The position numbers and the translations under genes are program-made. Shown here piece after piece: positions 31,424-38,900 of a stretch of 45,060 bases of DNA. The stretch spans positions 1 to 45,060 of the forward strand of contig JAILEU010000100.1 of NCBI GenBank assembly GCA_024697785.1, given 5' to 3'. The notes below the pieces were generated by a model that saw only the letters and a program-made list of their open reading frames with translations, ran no database searches and was not told the DNA's origin. The DNA is from Bacteroidaceae bacterium (lineage in GTDB: Bacteria; Bacteroidota; Bacteroidia; Bacteroidales; Bacteroidaceae). Numbering within the stretch: the stretch's first letter is position 1; each line of letters begins with the position of its first letter.

Positions 31424-31846
31424 ATGAAGAAATTCAGATTTTTACTGATTCTGGCTGTGGCTGTGCTGACGTTCTCAAGCTGCACAACCCTTACGCGCAC
31501 CATGCGCGAGCCTAATGTGAGAATTGAACTGGATGCCGACGACCTGGTTCTCTCCGAGCCTGTCACCGGCACGGCCACCGTTATCCGCGTGCTGGGCATC
31601 GACTGGAAGCGCCTGTTCAAGTCCGAAGGTGCTTATGCCTCCGCCCCCATCATGGGCCTTACGCCCGAGCTGCTGCCCGCGGGCTCCAGCCAGGCCATAT
31701 ACGACATGCTTGAGAAGAACCCCGGTTGGGACTTCGTCATGTATCCGCAGGCCAAGTCTGAGAGCTATCGCGTTTGGGGTCTCGGCCTTCTCTACAGCGA
31801 GACAGAGACCACGGTCACAGCCCGCCTCGGCAAACTGAAGAAGTAA
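31424..31846 (+). CDS. lipoprotein, unknown function (DUF6567-like)
   Basis: A 140-residue lipoprotein: signal peptide MKKFRFLLILAVAVLTFSSC with lipid Cys at residue 20, then a beta-rich domain with RIELDADDLVLSEPVTGTAT, VLGIDWKRLF and the end YRVWGLGLLYSETETTVTARLGKL. I associate this with small lipoproteins that contain a conserved VWGLG-like segment, but the family assignment is tentative. An in-frame ATG at 31409 adds MANQK; the ATG at 31424 gives a proper signal peptide. It is single-gene, 138 bases after glucokinase, followed by a terminator. Confidence 0.7.
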   Translation: MKKFRFLLILAVAVLTFSSCTTLTRTMREPNVRIELDADDLVLSEPVTGTATVIRVLGIDWKRLFKSEGAYASAPIMGLTPELLPAGSSQAIYDMLEKNPGWDFVMYPQAKSESYRVWGLGLLYSETETTVTARLGKLKK

Positions 31847-31930
31847 CTCTCTCGGACGGCTGATAAAGCAACCCTCTTTGACAGCTAAAGAATTGCCCCT
31901 CGGACAATTCCAACAACCCACACCCTCTAA

Positions 31931-31965
31931 CAGAGGCGGCGCCAATCGGCACCGCCTCTGCTTTT
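31931..31965 (+). terminator. terminator after the lipoprotein gene
   Basis: CAGAGGCGG (31931-31939) pairs with CCGCCTCTG (31952-31960), followed by CTTTTCTCC. Confidence 0.75.
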
Positions 31966-31981
31966 CTCCTTACACCTTAGC

Positions 31982-32056
31982 TCCTATCGTCCCCTATAGT
32001 TCCTATAGTTCCTATAGCACCTATAGTCCTCCTATAGCTCCCTATAGCCCCTATTC
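31982..32056. repeat. 9-bp-period CCTATAGTT array (copy 1)
   Basis: Units cctatagtt, cctatagca, cctatagtc, cctatagct and similar, about eight copies with small slips. The last unit supplies the minus-strand stop codon TAG (32051-32053) of the GNAT gene. The same unit in the same orientation recurs at 33198 and 34680. Confidence 0.9.
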
Positions 32057-32569
32057 CACCTCAATCCCCATGATATAGTCGTTCATAAAGTACCCATTCC
32101 CGATAGCGAAATCCCCCTGCCGCATTTTCCGCATCCCCAAATGCTCATAAAACCCAAGTGCTTTGTTGTTCCGATTGACGTTCAGCTCCACAAGACACGG
32201 CCCGCCGGCCATCTGTCGCACATAGGCCAGCGCATGATTGAAGAGTTGCTTCCCCAATCCGCCTGCTTGCCGCACGGGAAGGACATATATCTTCTGCAAG
32301 TGCCACAGCGGCAGTCCATCCTCCGCCATGCCCTCAGACTGCACAGACACATAGCCCACTGCCTCACCATCCGTCTCGCCAATGAAATAAACGTGTCCTT
32401 CGACGGTCATCTGCCTGCGCAGGCTCTCGGCCGAGTACATCCAATCCATCATATACTCCAGCTGCTCTGCACTAAGAATCTCTCGGTACGTATGGCGGAA
32501 ACATACGTCAGCCAACCGTCCTATCAGCCCAATATCGGCCACAGAGGCCGTACGAATTGTCAGTTCCAT
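32051..32569 (-). CDS. GNAT-family N-acetyltransferase
   Basis: A 172-residue acetyl-CoA-dependent acetyltransferase: N-terminal TIRTASVADIGLIGRLADVCF, central GEAVGYVSVQ, the acetyl-CoA-binding region KIYVLPVRQAGGLGKQLFNH (about residues 92-112, with QAGGLGK standing for Q-x-x-G-x-G/A) and the end LNVNRNNKALGFYEHLGM. Substrate unknown. The stop codon falls in the terminal unit of the CCTATAGTT array. It is convergent with the lipoprotein gene and 78 bases from the small OM protein gene, separated by that gene's terminator. Confidence 0.87.
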   Translation of the reverse strand: MELTIRTASVADIGLIGRLADVCFRHTYREILSAEQLEYMMDWMYSAESLRRQMTVEGHVYFIGETDGEAVGYVSVQSEGMAEDGLPLWHLQKIYVLPVRQAGGLGKQLFNHALAYVRQMAGGPCLVELNVNRNNKALGFYEHLGMRKMRQGDFAIGNGYFMNDYIMGIEVE

Positions 32570-32593
32570 TTACTCCGAATAATTTGAAAAAAA

Positions 32594-32618
32594 GGCAAGC
32601 GAATCATCTCCGCTTGCC
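32594..32618 (-). terminator. terminator of the small OM protein gene
   Basis: GGCAAGCG and CGCTTGCC form an 8-bp stem with a 9-base loop; on the minus strand it is followed by seven T residues. Confidence 0.82.
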
Positions 32619-32646
32619 CTCTTTTGCCTTGGTTAATACGCGTTGA

Positions 32647-33099
32647 TCAGAAGCAGAACTTCAGACCGAAGCCAACATCACCATAGCCGCCGCTTATGTT
32701 AGGCAGGATGTTCAGGCCAGGACGATAGTCCAGCGACAGAGCGATAGGCAGGCTCGGGAACTTGAACTCAAGGCCGATGACGGCGTCGATGCCCAGCCAC
32801 AGGTTGGCCTTGTCAGCATCAGACCACATACCAACGTGTGCACCCAGACCATAGTACCAGTCCAGGCCACCACTGAGGTTCTGCTGCCACTCATAGAGGC
32901 CCTGCACCTTCAGGTGAGTGAACTCCGAGCGGAAATCCCACGTTCCCGTGAAGTCGAGAGCCGTGCCGCCCATACCCTTCTTAAGAGTAACACCGGCATT
33001 CTCCCAGCCACCACGCACACCAATTGCCCAGTTGTAGTCCTGAGCGTTAACAGCCAGTGCAGACACCATCAGCACGGCTACCATCAAAAGTTTCTTCAT
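32647..33099 (-). CDS. small outer-membrane beta-barrel protein
   Basis: A 150-residue exported protein: signal peptide MKKLLMVAVLMVSALAVNAQ and a mature region of alternating strands (WAIGVRGGWENAGVTLKKG, LDFTGTWDF, LSLDYRPGLNIL) ending YGDVGFGLKFCF. The terminal Phe and strand pattern suit an eight-stranded outer-membrane barrel of the OmpX/PorT-like size class. Role unknown. It is single-gene with a -7 box at 33134-33141 and a terminator. Confidence 0.75.
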   Translation of the reverse strand: MKKLLMVAVLMVSALAVNAQDYNWAIGVRGGWENAGVTLKKGMGGTALDFTGTWDFRSEFTHLKVQGLYEWQQNLSGGLDWYYGLGAHVGMWSDADKANLWLGIDAVIGLEFKFPSLPIALSLDYRPGLNILPNISGGYGDVGFGLKFCF

Positions 33100-33133
33100 A
33101 AGACTAACTAATTAAAAATAACTTTTACGCCTG

Positions 33134-33141
33134 CAAAGATA
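33134..33141 (-). promoter_or_regulatory. -7 element TATCTTTG of the small OM protein gene
   Basis: Minus-strand TATCTTTG 34 bases upstream of the ATG. Confidence 0.55.
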
Positions 33142-33197
33142 ATACTTTTTTTATAAAAAGCCAATTTCCTCCCCTTTTTTTATTCATTATCCCAAAA

Positions 33198-33262
33198 TCC
33201 CCCTCCAACTCCTATAGTTCCTATAATACCTATAGTTCCTATAGTTCCTATAGCTCCTATTT
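33198..33262. repeat. 9-bp-period CCTATAGTT array (copy 2)
   Basis: About six units (cctatagtt, cctataata, cctatagtt, cctatagtt, cctatagct, cctatt) between the rplS terminator and the small OM protein promoter. Confidence 0.88.
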
Positions 33263-33274
33263 TCCAAAAAAACA

Positions 33275-33306
33275 AAAAGAGGCCTGCCCACGGGCAAGCC
33301 TCTTTT
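33275..33306 (-). terminator. rplS terminator
   Basis: AAAAGAGGC and GCCTCTTTT with an inner TGCCC/GGGCA stem; on the minus strand it is followed by TTTTTGTTTTTTT. It starts 20 bases after the rplS stop. Confidence 0.88.
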
Positions 33307-33325
33307 GTTGTCAAATACCAGGTCT

Positions 33326-33694
33326 TTAAGCCTTGGCAACGTTGACCCTCTTCTCTTTGATACGGGCCTTCTTGCCAGTGAGCGCACGCAGGTAATACAG
33401 CTTGGCGCGACGCACCTTACCGACCTTGTTGACGGTGATGCTCTCGATAGCCGGCGAGCTGATGGGGAAGATACGCTCGACACCCACCGTGCCCGACATC
33501 TTGCGGACGGTGAAGCGCTTGTTGTAACCATGACCGGCAATCTTAATCACCACGCCACGATAGAGCTGTACGCGTTCCTTGTTTCCTTCGATGATACGAT
33601 AAGCCACGGTCACTGTGTCACCCGACTTAAACTTCGGGGCGGTTCCCTCTTTACCCGTGGCAAATGCCTCTTCTGCAACTTTAATTAAATCCAT
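33326..33694 (-). CDS. rplS: 50S ribosomal protein L19
   Basis: A 122-residue ribosomal protein at the 30S-50S interface. Features of L19: [20 protein letters not shown] near the N-terminus, [33 protein letters not shown] and [20 protein letters not shown] followed by [17 protein letters not shown]. Length is usual. It is transcribed alone from a canonical promoter at 33782-33813 and closed by a strong terminator. Confidence 0.98.
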   Translation of the reverse strand: MDLIKVAEEAFATGKEGTAPKFKSGDTVTVAYRIIEGNKERVQLYRGVVIKIAGHGYNKRFTVRKMSGTVGVERIFPISSPAIESITVNKVGKVRRAKLYYLRALTGKKARIKEKRVNVAKA

Positions 33695-33781
33695 ACTTTC
33701 TTTACTTTAATAGTTCTTATTTGTCCTTACGCAACATATCAGGTCACACTTCCTCTGACAGCGATTGCGCGAAAGCGGCTG

Positions 33782-33813
33782 CAAAATTACTGCTCTTTGT
33801 ACAAAAAACCAAA
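33782..33813 (-). promoter_or_regulatory. rplS promoter (TTTG - 20 bp - TAATTTTG)
   Basis: Minus-strand TTTG at 33810-33813 and TAATTTTG at 33782-33789 with exactly 20 bp between. The leader to the ATG at 33694 is about 80 bases. Confidence 0.82.
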
Positions 33814-33843
33814 TAAACCTGTAACTTTTTTCAAAATATTCAC

Positions 33844-33851
33844 TACCTTTG
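33844..33851 (+). promoter_or_regulatory. -7 element TACCTTTG of the split 5'-nucleotidase genes
   Basis: A TAnnTTTG match 50 bases upstream of the ATG at 33902. It makes the open frame from 33797 an unlikely start. Confidence 0.6.
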
Positions 33852-33865
33852 CCCCAGAAACCTCA

Positions 33866-33905
33866 ACAAACCCCATATTTCCCATAAATCCCATAACTCC
33901 CATGA
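33866..33905. repeat. short 9-bp-period CCCATAAAT array
   Basis: Units cccatattt, cccataaat, cccataact, cccatgaaac run into the start codon of the nucleotidase C-domain gene, so the ATG itself belongs to the last unit. Confidence 0.75.
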
Positions 33906-34684
33906 AACCTCACTACAAGTTAGCACTCTCTTTTGCATTTTTCATTCTTCATTTTTCCTTATTCTCCTGCTCCCCCACCCCTCCGCGCGCAGTCACCGTC
34001 AGCGGCACGTTCATTGAGGTCAACGCTGCCATCGACTCCCTTCCGCAGAACGCCGAGGCACAAACCATCCTCGCCGAGTATCGCCAGAAGGTCATCGACA
34101 TCCAGGCTCCTGTCCTCGGCACAGCCCCCTTCGACATCGACCGCGCTCGCCCTGAGGGGCTCATGAACAACTTCGAGGCCGACGTCCTCCGCGCCGCTGG
34201 CGATGCAGCTAATGGCACGCCCGTCGCTCTGGCCGTAGCCAACTACGGCGGCATACGTAACATGTGGCAGAAGGGCGACATCACCGTCGGCGATGTCTAT
34301 CGCGCCTTCCCCTTCGAGAACTGCCTCGCCCTTGCCACCCTCACTGGCGAGCAGCTCACGCGACTTTTCCAGTCTATTGCCCGTGCCGGCGGACAGCCCA
34401 TCAGCGGCGCAACCCTCGTCATTACCCCCGACGGTGACCTCGTTACCGCCGATGTCCAAGGCCACCCCATCGACCCTGCCGCCACCTACCGCATAGCCAC
34501 CCTCGACTACCTCGTTGAAGGCAATGACGGCATGGACGTCTTCCGCGAGGCCACCGACGTTGCCATCTACGCTGAGCGAACCATCCGCGACCTCATCACC
34601 GCCCACATTCAATCCCTCACAGCATCCGGCCGGCCAGTCGCCCCTGTCCTCGACGGCCGCATCACCCTCATCGACCTCCCATAG
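33902..34684 (+). CDS. 5'-nucleotidase C-terminal-domain lipoprotein
   Basis: A 260-residue lipoprotein: signal peptide MKPHYKLALSFAFFILHFSL with lipid Cys23 (LFSC), then the substrate-binding C-terminal domain of the UshA/5'-nucleotidase family (about residues 55-255): NFEADVLRAAGD, VANYGGIRNMWQKGDITVGD, YRAFPFENCLALATLTGEQL and the end VEGNDGMDVF. It lacks the metallophosphatase domain, which is encoded by the next gene. Together the pair would make a complete periplasm-facing 5'-nucleotidase releasing nucleosides and phosphate. The stop codon TAG is part of the first unit of the following repeat array. Confidence 0.85.
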   Translation: MKPHYKLALSFAFFILHFSLFSCSPTPPRAVTVSGTFIEVNAAIDSLPQNAEAQTILAEYRQKVIDIQAPVLGTAPFDIDRARPEGLMNNFEADVLRAAGDAANGTPVALAVANYGGIRNMWQKGDITVGDVYRAFPFENCLALATLTGEQLTRLFQSIARAGGQPISGATLVITPDGDLVTADVQGHPIDPAATYRIATLDYLVEGNDGMDVFREATDVAIYAERTIRDLITAHIQSLTASGRPVAPVLDGRITLIDLP

Positions 34685-34775
34685 CTCCCATAAAACCTAT
34701 AGTTCCTATAGTTCCTATAGTACCTATAGTTCCTATAGATCCTAAAACTCCCATAGTTCTTATAACTCCCATAAT
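34680..34775. repeat. 9-bp-period CCTATAGTT / CCCATAGTT array (copy 3)
   Basis: About ten units (cccatagct, cccataaaa, cctatagtt twice, cctatagta, cctatagtt, cctatagat, and cccatag-type) fill the gap between the two nucleotidase genes. The first unit contains the TAG stop (34682-34684) of the upstream gene. Confidence 0.9.
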
Positions 34776-34787
34776 AAAAACCCTCCC

Positions 34788-35633
34788 ATGAAGCCCCGCA
34801 ACAGATTATCGCTCAATTTTTCATTCTTCATTCTTCTTTTTTCATTCCTCTCCTGCACGCAGGCCCCTGTCACCCTGCTTGTGCTCCATACCTCCGACAC
34901 CCACAGCTGCATCGAGCCCGATGCCAAGACCAATACCGGCGGCTATATCCGTCGTGCCGCCCTCATCGACAGCCTCCGCACCCACGTTGACCCCGACCTT
35001 CTCCTCCTCGACTGCGGCGACTACTCCCAGGGTTCCCTCTACTACAATCTTTTCCGTGGCGAAGCGGAGATCCGCCTTATGAACGCCATGCACTACGACG
35101 CCGCCACCATCGGGAACCACGAGTTCGACTTCGGCGAGGAGAACATGCACCACCTCTTCCAGCTCGCCACCTTCCCCACCGTCTGCTGCAACTACGACGT
35201 CAGCGCCACCTGCCTCCGCGATGTTGTCGTCCCCTACACCGTCATCAAGCGCAAGGGCATTCGCATTGGCATCCTCGGCGTTGCTCCGCCCATGGAAGGG
35301 CTCGTTGCCGAAAAGAACTGCGAAGGCATCCGTTACCTCGACCCCATCGCAGAGGCTAACCGCATCGTCCCCATCCTGCGCGGTCGCGAGCGTTGCGACG
35401 TCGTCATATGCCTCAGCCACCTCGGCTGGCAGATTGACAACCTCATCGACGATGTCGAATTCATCGCCGGCACCCGCGGCATCGACCTCGTCCTCGGCGG
35501 CCACACCCACAGTTTCTTCGATGCCCCCATCCGCTATCCCAACCTCGACGGCGACTCCATCCCCCTTATGCACAACGGCAAGAACGCCGCCCACGTCGGC
35601 CGCTACACCATCACCGTCACTCCCCAGCATTAA
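34788..35633 (+). CDS. metallophosphoesterase lipoprotein (5'-nucleotidase N-domain)
   Basis: A 281-residue lipoprotein: signal peptide ending at Cys23 (SFLSC), closely resembling that of its neighbour, then a calcineurin-like phosphoesterase domain with the metal ligands of the UshA family: Asp37 and His39 (SDTHS), Asp78 (CGDYSQG), Asn110 and His111 (GNHEFDFG), His211 (SHLGW), and His239/His241 (GGHTH). The nucleotide-binding C-domain is missing and is supplied by the upstream gene, an inverted order for a split enzyme. Likely faces the periplasm and hydrolyses nucleotides or related phosphates. Confidence 0.88.
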   Translation: MKPRNRLSLNFSFFILLFSFLSCTQAPVTLLVLHTSDTHSCIEPDAKTNTGGYIRRAALIDSLRTHVDPDLLLLDCGDYSQGSLYYNLFRGEAEIRLMNAMHYDAATIGNHEFDFGEENMHHLFQLATFPTVCCNYDVSATCLRDVVVPYTVIKRKGIRIGILGVAPPMEGLVAEKNCEGIRYLDPIAEANRIVPILRGRERCDVVICLSHLGWQIDNLIDDVEFIAGTRGIDLVLGGHTHSFFDAPIRYPNLDGDSIPLMHNGKNAAHVGRYTITVTPQH

Positions 35634-35655
35634 ACCCAAACCGGTTATTAGGTCG

Positions 35656-35689
35656 GTAAGCATCCGATTTGGGTTAATCGGATGCTTAC
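35656..35689. terminator. hairpin, possible terminator of the nucleotidase genes
   Basis: GTAAGCATCCGA and TCGGATGCTTAC form a 12-bp perfect stem with loop TTTGGGTTAA. No T-tract follows directly. The loop could instead pair with TTAAACCCAAA at 35631-35641, giving two alternative structures. Confidence 0.5.
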
Positions 35690-35740
35690 GAAGAAGCGAT
35701 TCCTTTTTGTAAAAAGGATTTTTATAGGAGGAAAAATAAG

Positions 35741-35824
35741 TTTCACGGGCGTGAAACTGAAAATCCATGGGCGTAAAACTGAAAATCCATGGGCGTGGAA
35801 TGACAGATTCAAGCCCATGGAATT
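35741..35824. repeat. 22-bp CATGGGCGT repeats with an inverted copy
   Basis: Three direct units (tttCACGGGCGTGAAActga at 35741, aaatcCATGGGCGTaaaactga at 35761 and a related unit at 35783) and one inverted copy (CAAGCCCATGG at about 35811-35821). Units two and three are exactly 22 bp. Confidence 0.8.
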
Positions 35825-35846
35825 GTAAGTGGAACAACATAGTTTG

Positions 35847-35870
35847 GGGTGTATCAACGTTGATACACCC
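35847..35870. repeat. perfect 24-bp palindrome
   Basis: Half-site GGGTGTATCAAC followed immediately by its exact reverse complement, without a spacer. It lies between the 22-bp repeats and the 3' end of the giant gene. Confidence 0.85.
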
Positions 35871-35923
35871 TAAACATAAGCATATTCCCCTATCTCCTTC
35901 GGCAAGGGAAGACCGACAGGAAG

Positions 35924-38900
35924 TTAAGGCTGTCCAATGGTCACGTTCGTCTTGCCCGTCACGTCGGCAGCATTACCGCCGCCATAGACGTTGCCTGTGA
36001 TGTTGGCACCCTTGACGGCCATGCCGGTTCTTGCAGCTGTTTCACCTTCAACGATTGACACATAGTCAATGGTCGAAGCTGTTCCGATGTTCACATACGT
36101 GTCACCATTCACATTGGCTGCGTTGCCGCCGCCGAAGACGGTGCCGATGGAGCCCATTTCGCCCGCCGTATGAGCCGGCAGCGTCACCTTCGAGCCATCG
36201 CTCAACGTGATGGTAGAGCCTGCTTCCGACGTGGTGGCAGACGCTTTTTCTCCGATCGCCTCGTTGATATTGATGATCGGGTTGCCCGTCACGGTTGCAT
36301 CTGCGCCAAGTCCACCGCCGAACACACGTCCGATGCTGGTAAATGACTTGATGTTGATGGTCGGCTGCGCATAGCCAGACGGTGTCGTGTAGGATGCGTT
36401 GTTGCCACATCCGTAGAGTTCGCCAATAGTAATCGGTTTACAGCCGGTCTCCTCGATGTTTACGGTAATGGAACCATGGATAGTTCCGCCGAGGTTGTTG
36501 CCGCCGAACACGCGGTCGAAGTGTCCGCTGGTGATGGTGAGCGACACGCTGTTACCGACATCCGCTTGTTTAGCGCCACCATAGATTTCCTTCAGATAGG
36601 TGATACAGCCGAGCACGATGTTGCCGCCGCCATGCATGATGGCCTCGTTGCCGCCGCCATAGACCTCGTCAACCTCCAAGTCGCAGACATCGCCTTCGTT
36701 AAGGTTCACGGTTGCATTTGTGACCACGTCACCCAGCGTATTCGAACCGCCAAAGGCACCGTGGATTTTTCCGCCGGTGATGGTAACCGTGCTCTCACCA
36801 CTTCCGTAGTTCGTGTTGTTTACGACACCCACGTCTGCGCCCTCATTGTTGGACCAAGTGGTGCCATCGTAGGTAATCTTATCCTTACCGTTACCTCCGC
36901 CGAAGACGTTGCCCAGCTCAAATGCGCCGAGCACTACGACATCGGTAGCGGGCGTAGCAGCTGCATTGCCGCCGCCATAGACAAACTCGATGCTCACTTC
37001 GTCACAACCGTCGATGACCACCTGTACAGGCTTTTTGGTTGCATCGTGACCACCTGTGATATATGGTCCTGTTGCCTGTGGATTCGTAGGCTGATAGGGG
37101 GCCAGGTTGCCACCGCCATAAACGGCTGCCATTTCGTAATTGCCATATACGTGAGAGGTGGCAGGCGAGATAGGTGTTGTCATCTTCACCAGCACCAGCA
37201 CGGTACCCTTCGGCGAGCCATTCAGGTTGTTGCATCCGAAGATACGGCCGGCATTGACTATGTCCGACCCGTCGGCATTCTTCTCTGTAGCAACACCCTT
37301 GATGAAGGCCACGCCATTTTGCGTCACCGTCACGTTACCGTTCACCAATGCCGCGTTACTAGTATCGCCAAGACCGCCTCCGTAGGCATCACCGTAGATG
37401 GTGCCGCTGTTCAGGTTGACGAGTGCCTTGTCGTTGGTGTCGCTGTTCACGTTACCCAGAGCCGAGCCACCATAGACATCGCCGTAGATGACGGCCGTGC
37501 CCGACGTCGTTGTCCCTGAGATAGAGCCGATATTGACGGTGACATCACCCGTTGTTCCCGTGGCAGAACCGAATCCGCCGCCATGCACATTGGCCTTGGA
37601 GGCTGAGGTGCCCACCGTGCCGGCCGTGACGGTGACGACGATGTTGCCGTCCACCGTGCCGCTGGCGTCGCAGCCGCCATACACGCCGGTGCTGACGGTA
37701 CCTCCGTTGATGTTGACCGTAGGCGCACCCGTTATGCCGGCAGCCTTGCCGCCGCCATAGACGTTGGTCAGGAAGCCGTTCGTCAGTGTCACCGTCGGGT
37801 TACCGTTGGTTGGTGCCAGGCTGCCGCCGCCATAGACGCCACCCGTCACGGCTGCCTGAGCGCCGTCGACGGTGACCTGCGGATTGCCCGTCACAACACC
37901 CTTCGTCGCATCGCTGGCATTACCATAGCCGCCGCCGAAAACATCGCCGCTGACGGTGCCCTTCCGGATGTTGACCGCCGGGTAGTTTGCTGAGCCTGTC
38001 GGTGCGGTATAGACAGCCTGGTTGCCACCGCCGAAGACGTTGCCGAGGTATTTGCCGCACGTCAGCACGTCATCCCAGTTCACGGTGACAGTAATTGTGC
38101 CACTGATGTCACCACTGGTGTTGTTTCCACCATATACATTATTAATATGTCCGCCCTGGATGGTCAGATTGATGTTATTGCCCACGTCTGCAGCGTTGGC
38201 TCCGCCATAGACGCTGCCGATTCCTTCGCCATTCGCGTCGTAGTCGCCCGTGCAGCCGATGCTGATGGTGCCTGCGTTGCCGTCGGCCTCGTTACCGCCG
38301 CCATAGACTTCGGCGATGTGCATGTCGCAAGAATTGTCACCCTTTGCAATGTTCACAGCCACCGAGCCAGAAATATCGCCCTTGCTGTTGCTGCCACCGA
38401 ACACCTTGTTGATGGTACCGCCGGTGATGTCAACGGCTACATTGCCATCTACGTTGGCTTCCTTTTGCGGGGAGGCGTTCTTATCGCCATGACCGCCGCC
38501 GAAAACCATGCCTGTGATGTTGCCACCGTCGATGTTGACATCTGTGCCTTTGACGTCGGCAGCATTACCGCCGCCATAGACATTGGCAATGGAGGTGTTG
38601 CACTTGTTGATGACGTTCACCTGCGGCACACCAACCACGTCACCAGCATCACCGCCACCATAGACATCGCCTGTGACGACAGCCTGAATATTACTGTTGC
38701 TCAGATTGGTGACATCGCCGATGGTCACCACCGGATTACCCGTCACCTGACCTTTGGAGTGGTCAGCGGGGTCACCCTTGCCGCCGCCATAGACATTCTG
38801 CGTCACGGTGCCGTTGAGGATGTTCACGGCCAGGGCTTTGCCGCTCGGTATGGTATATTGGGCCAGATTACCGCCGCCATAGACGTTCTGGACGCTGTTC

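Larger units (their letters stand above)
35634..35923. other. repeat-rich gap between convergent genes
   Basis: No gene. It holds the stem GTAAGCATCCGA / TCGGATGCTTAC (35656-35689), a small TCCTTTTTG...AAAAAGGA hairpin (35700-35718), 22-bp CATGGGCGT units (35741-35824) and a perfect 24-bp palindrome (35847-35870). Confidence 0.75.

Noticed and set aside
33797-33901. Upstream start for the nucleotidase C-domain gene
   Set aside because: It would begin before the -7 box TACCTTTG at 33844 and bury the lipoprotein signal peptide inside the protein.
34842-35840. Minus-strand ORF of 332 codons
   Set aside because: Antisense shadow of the metallophosphoesterase gene; composition rich in Asp/Gly/Val/Ala as expected for reverse-read GC-rich codons.
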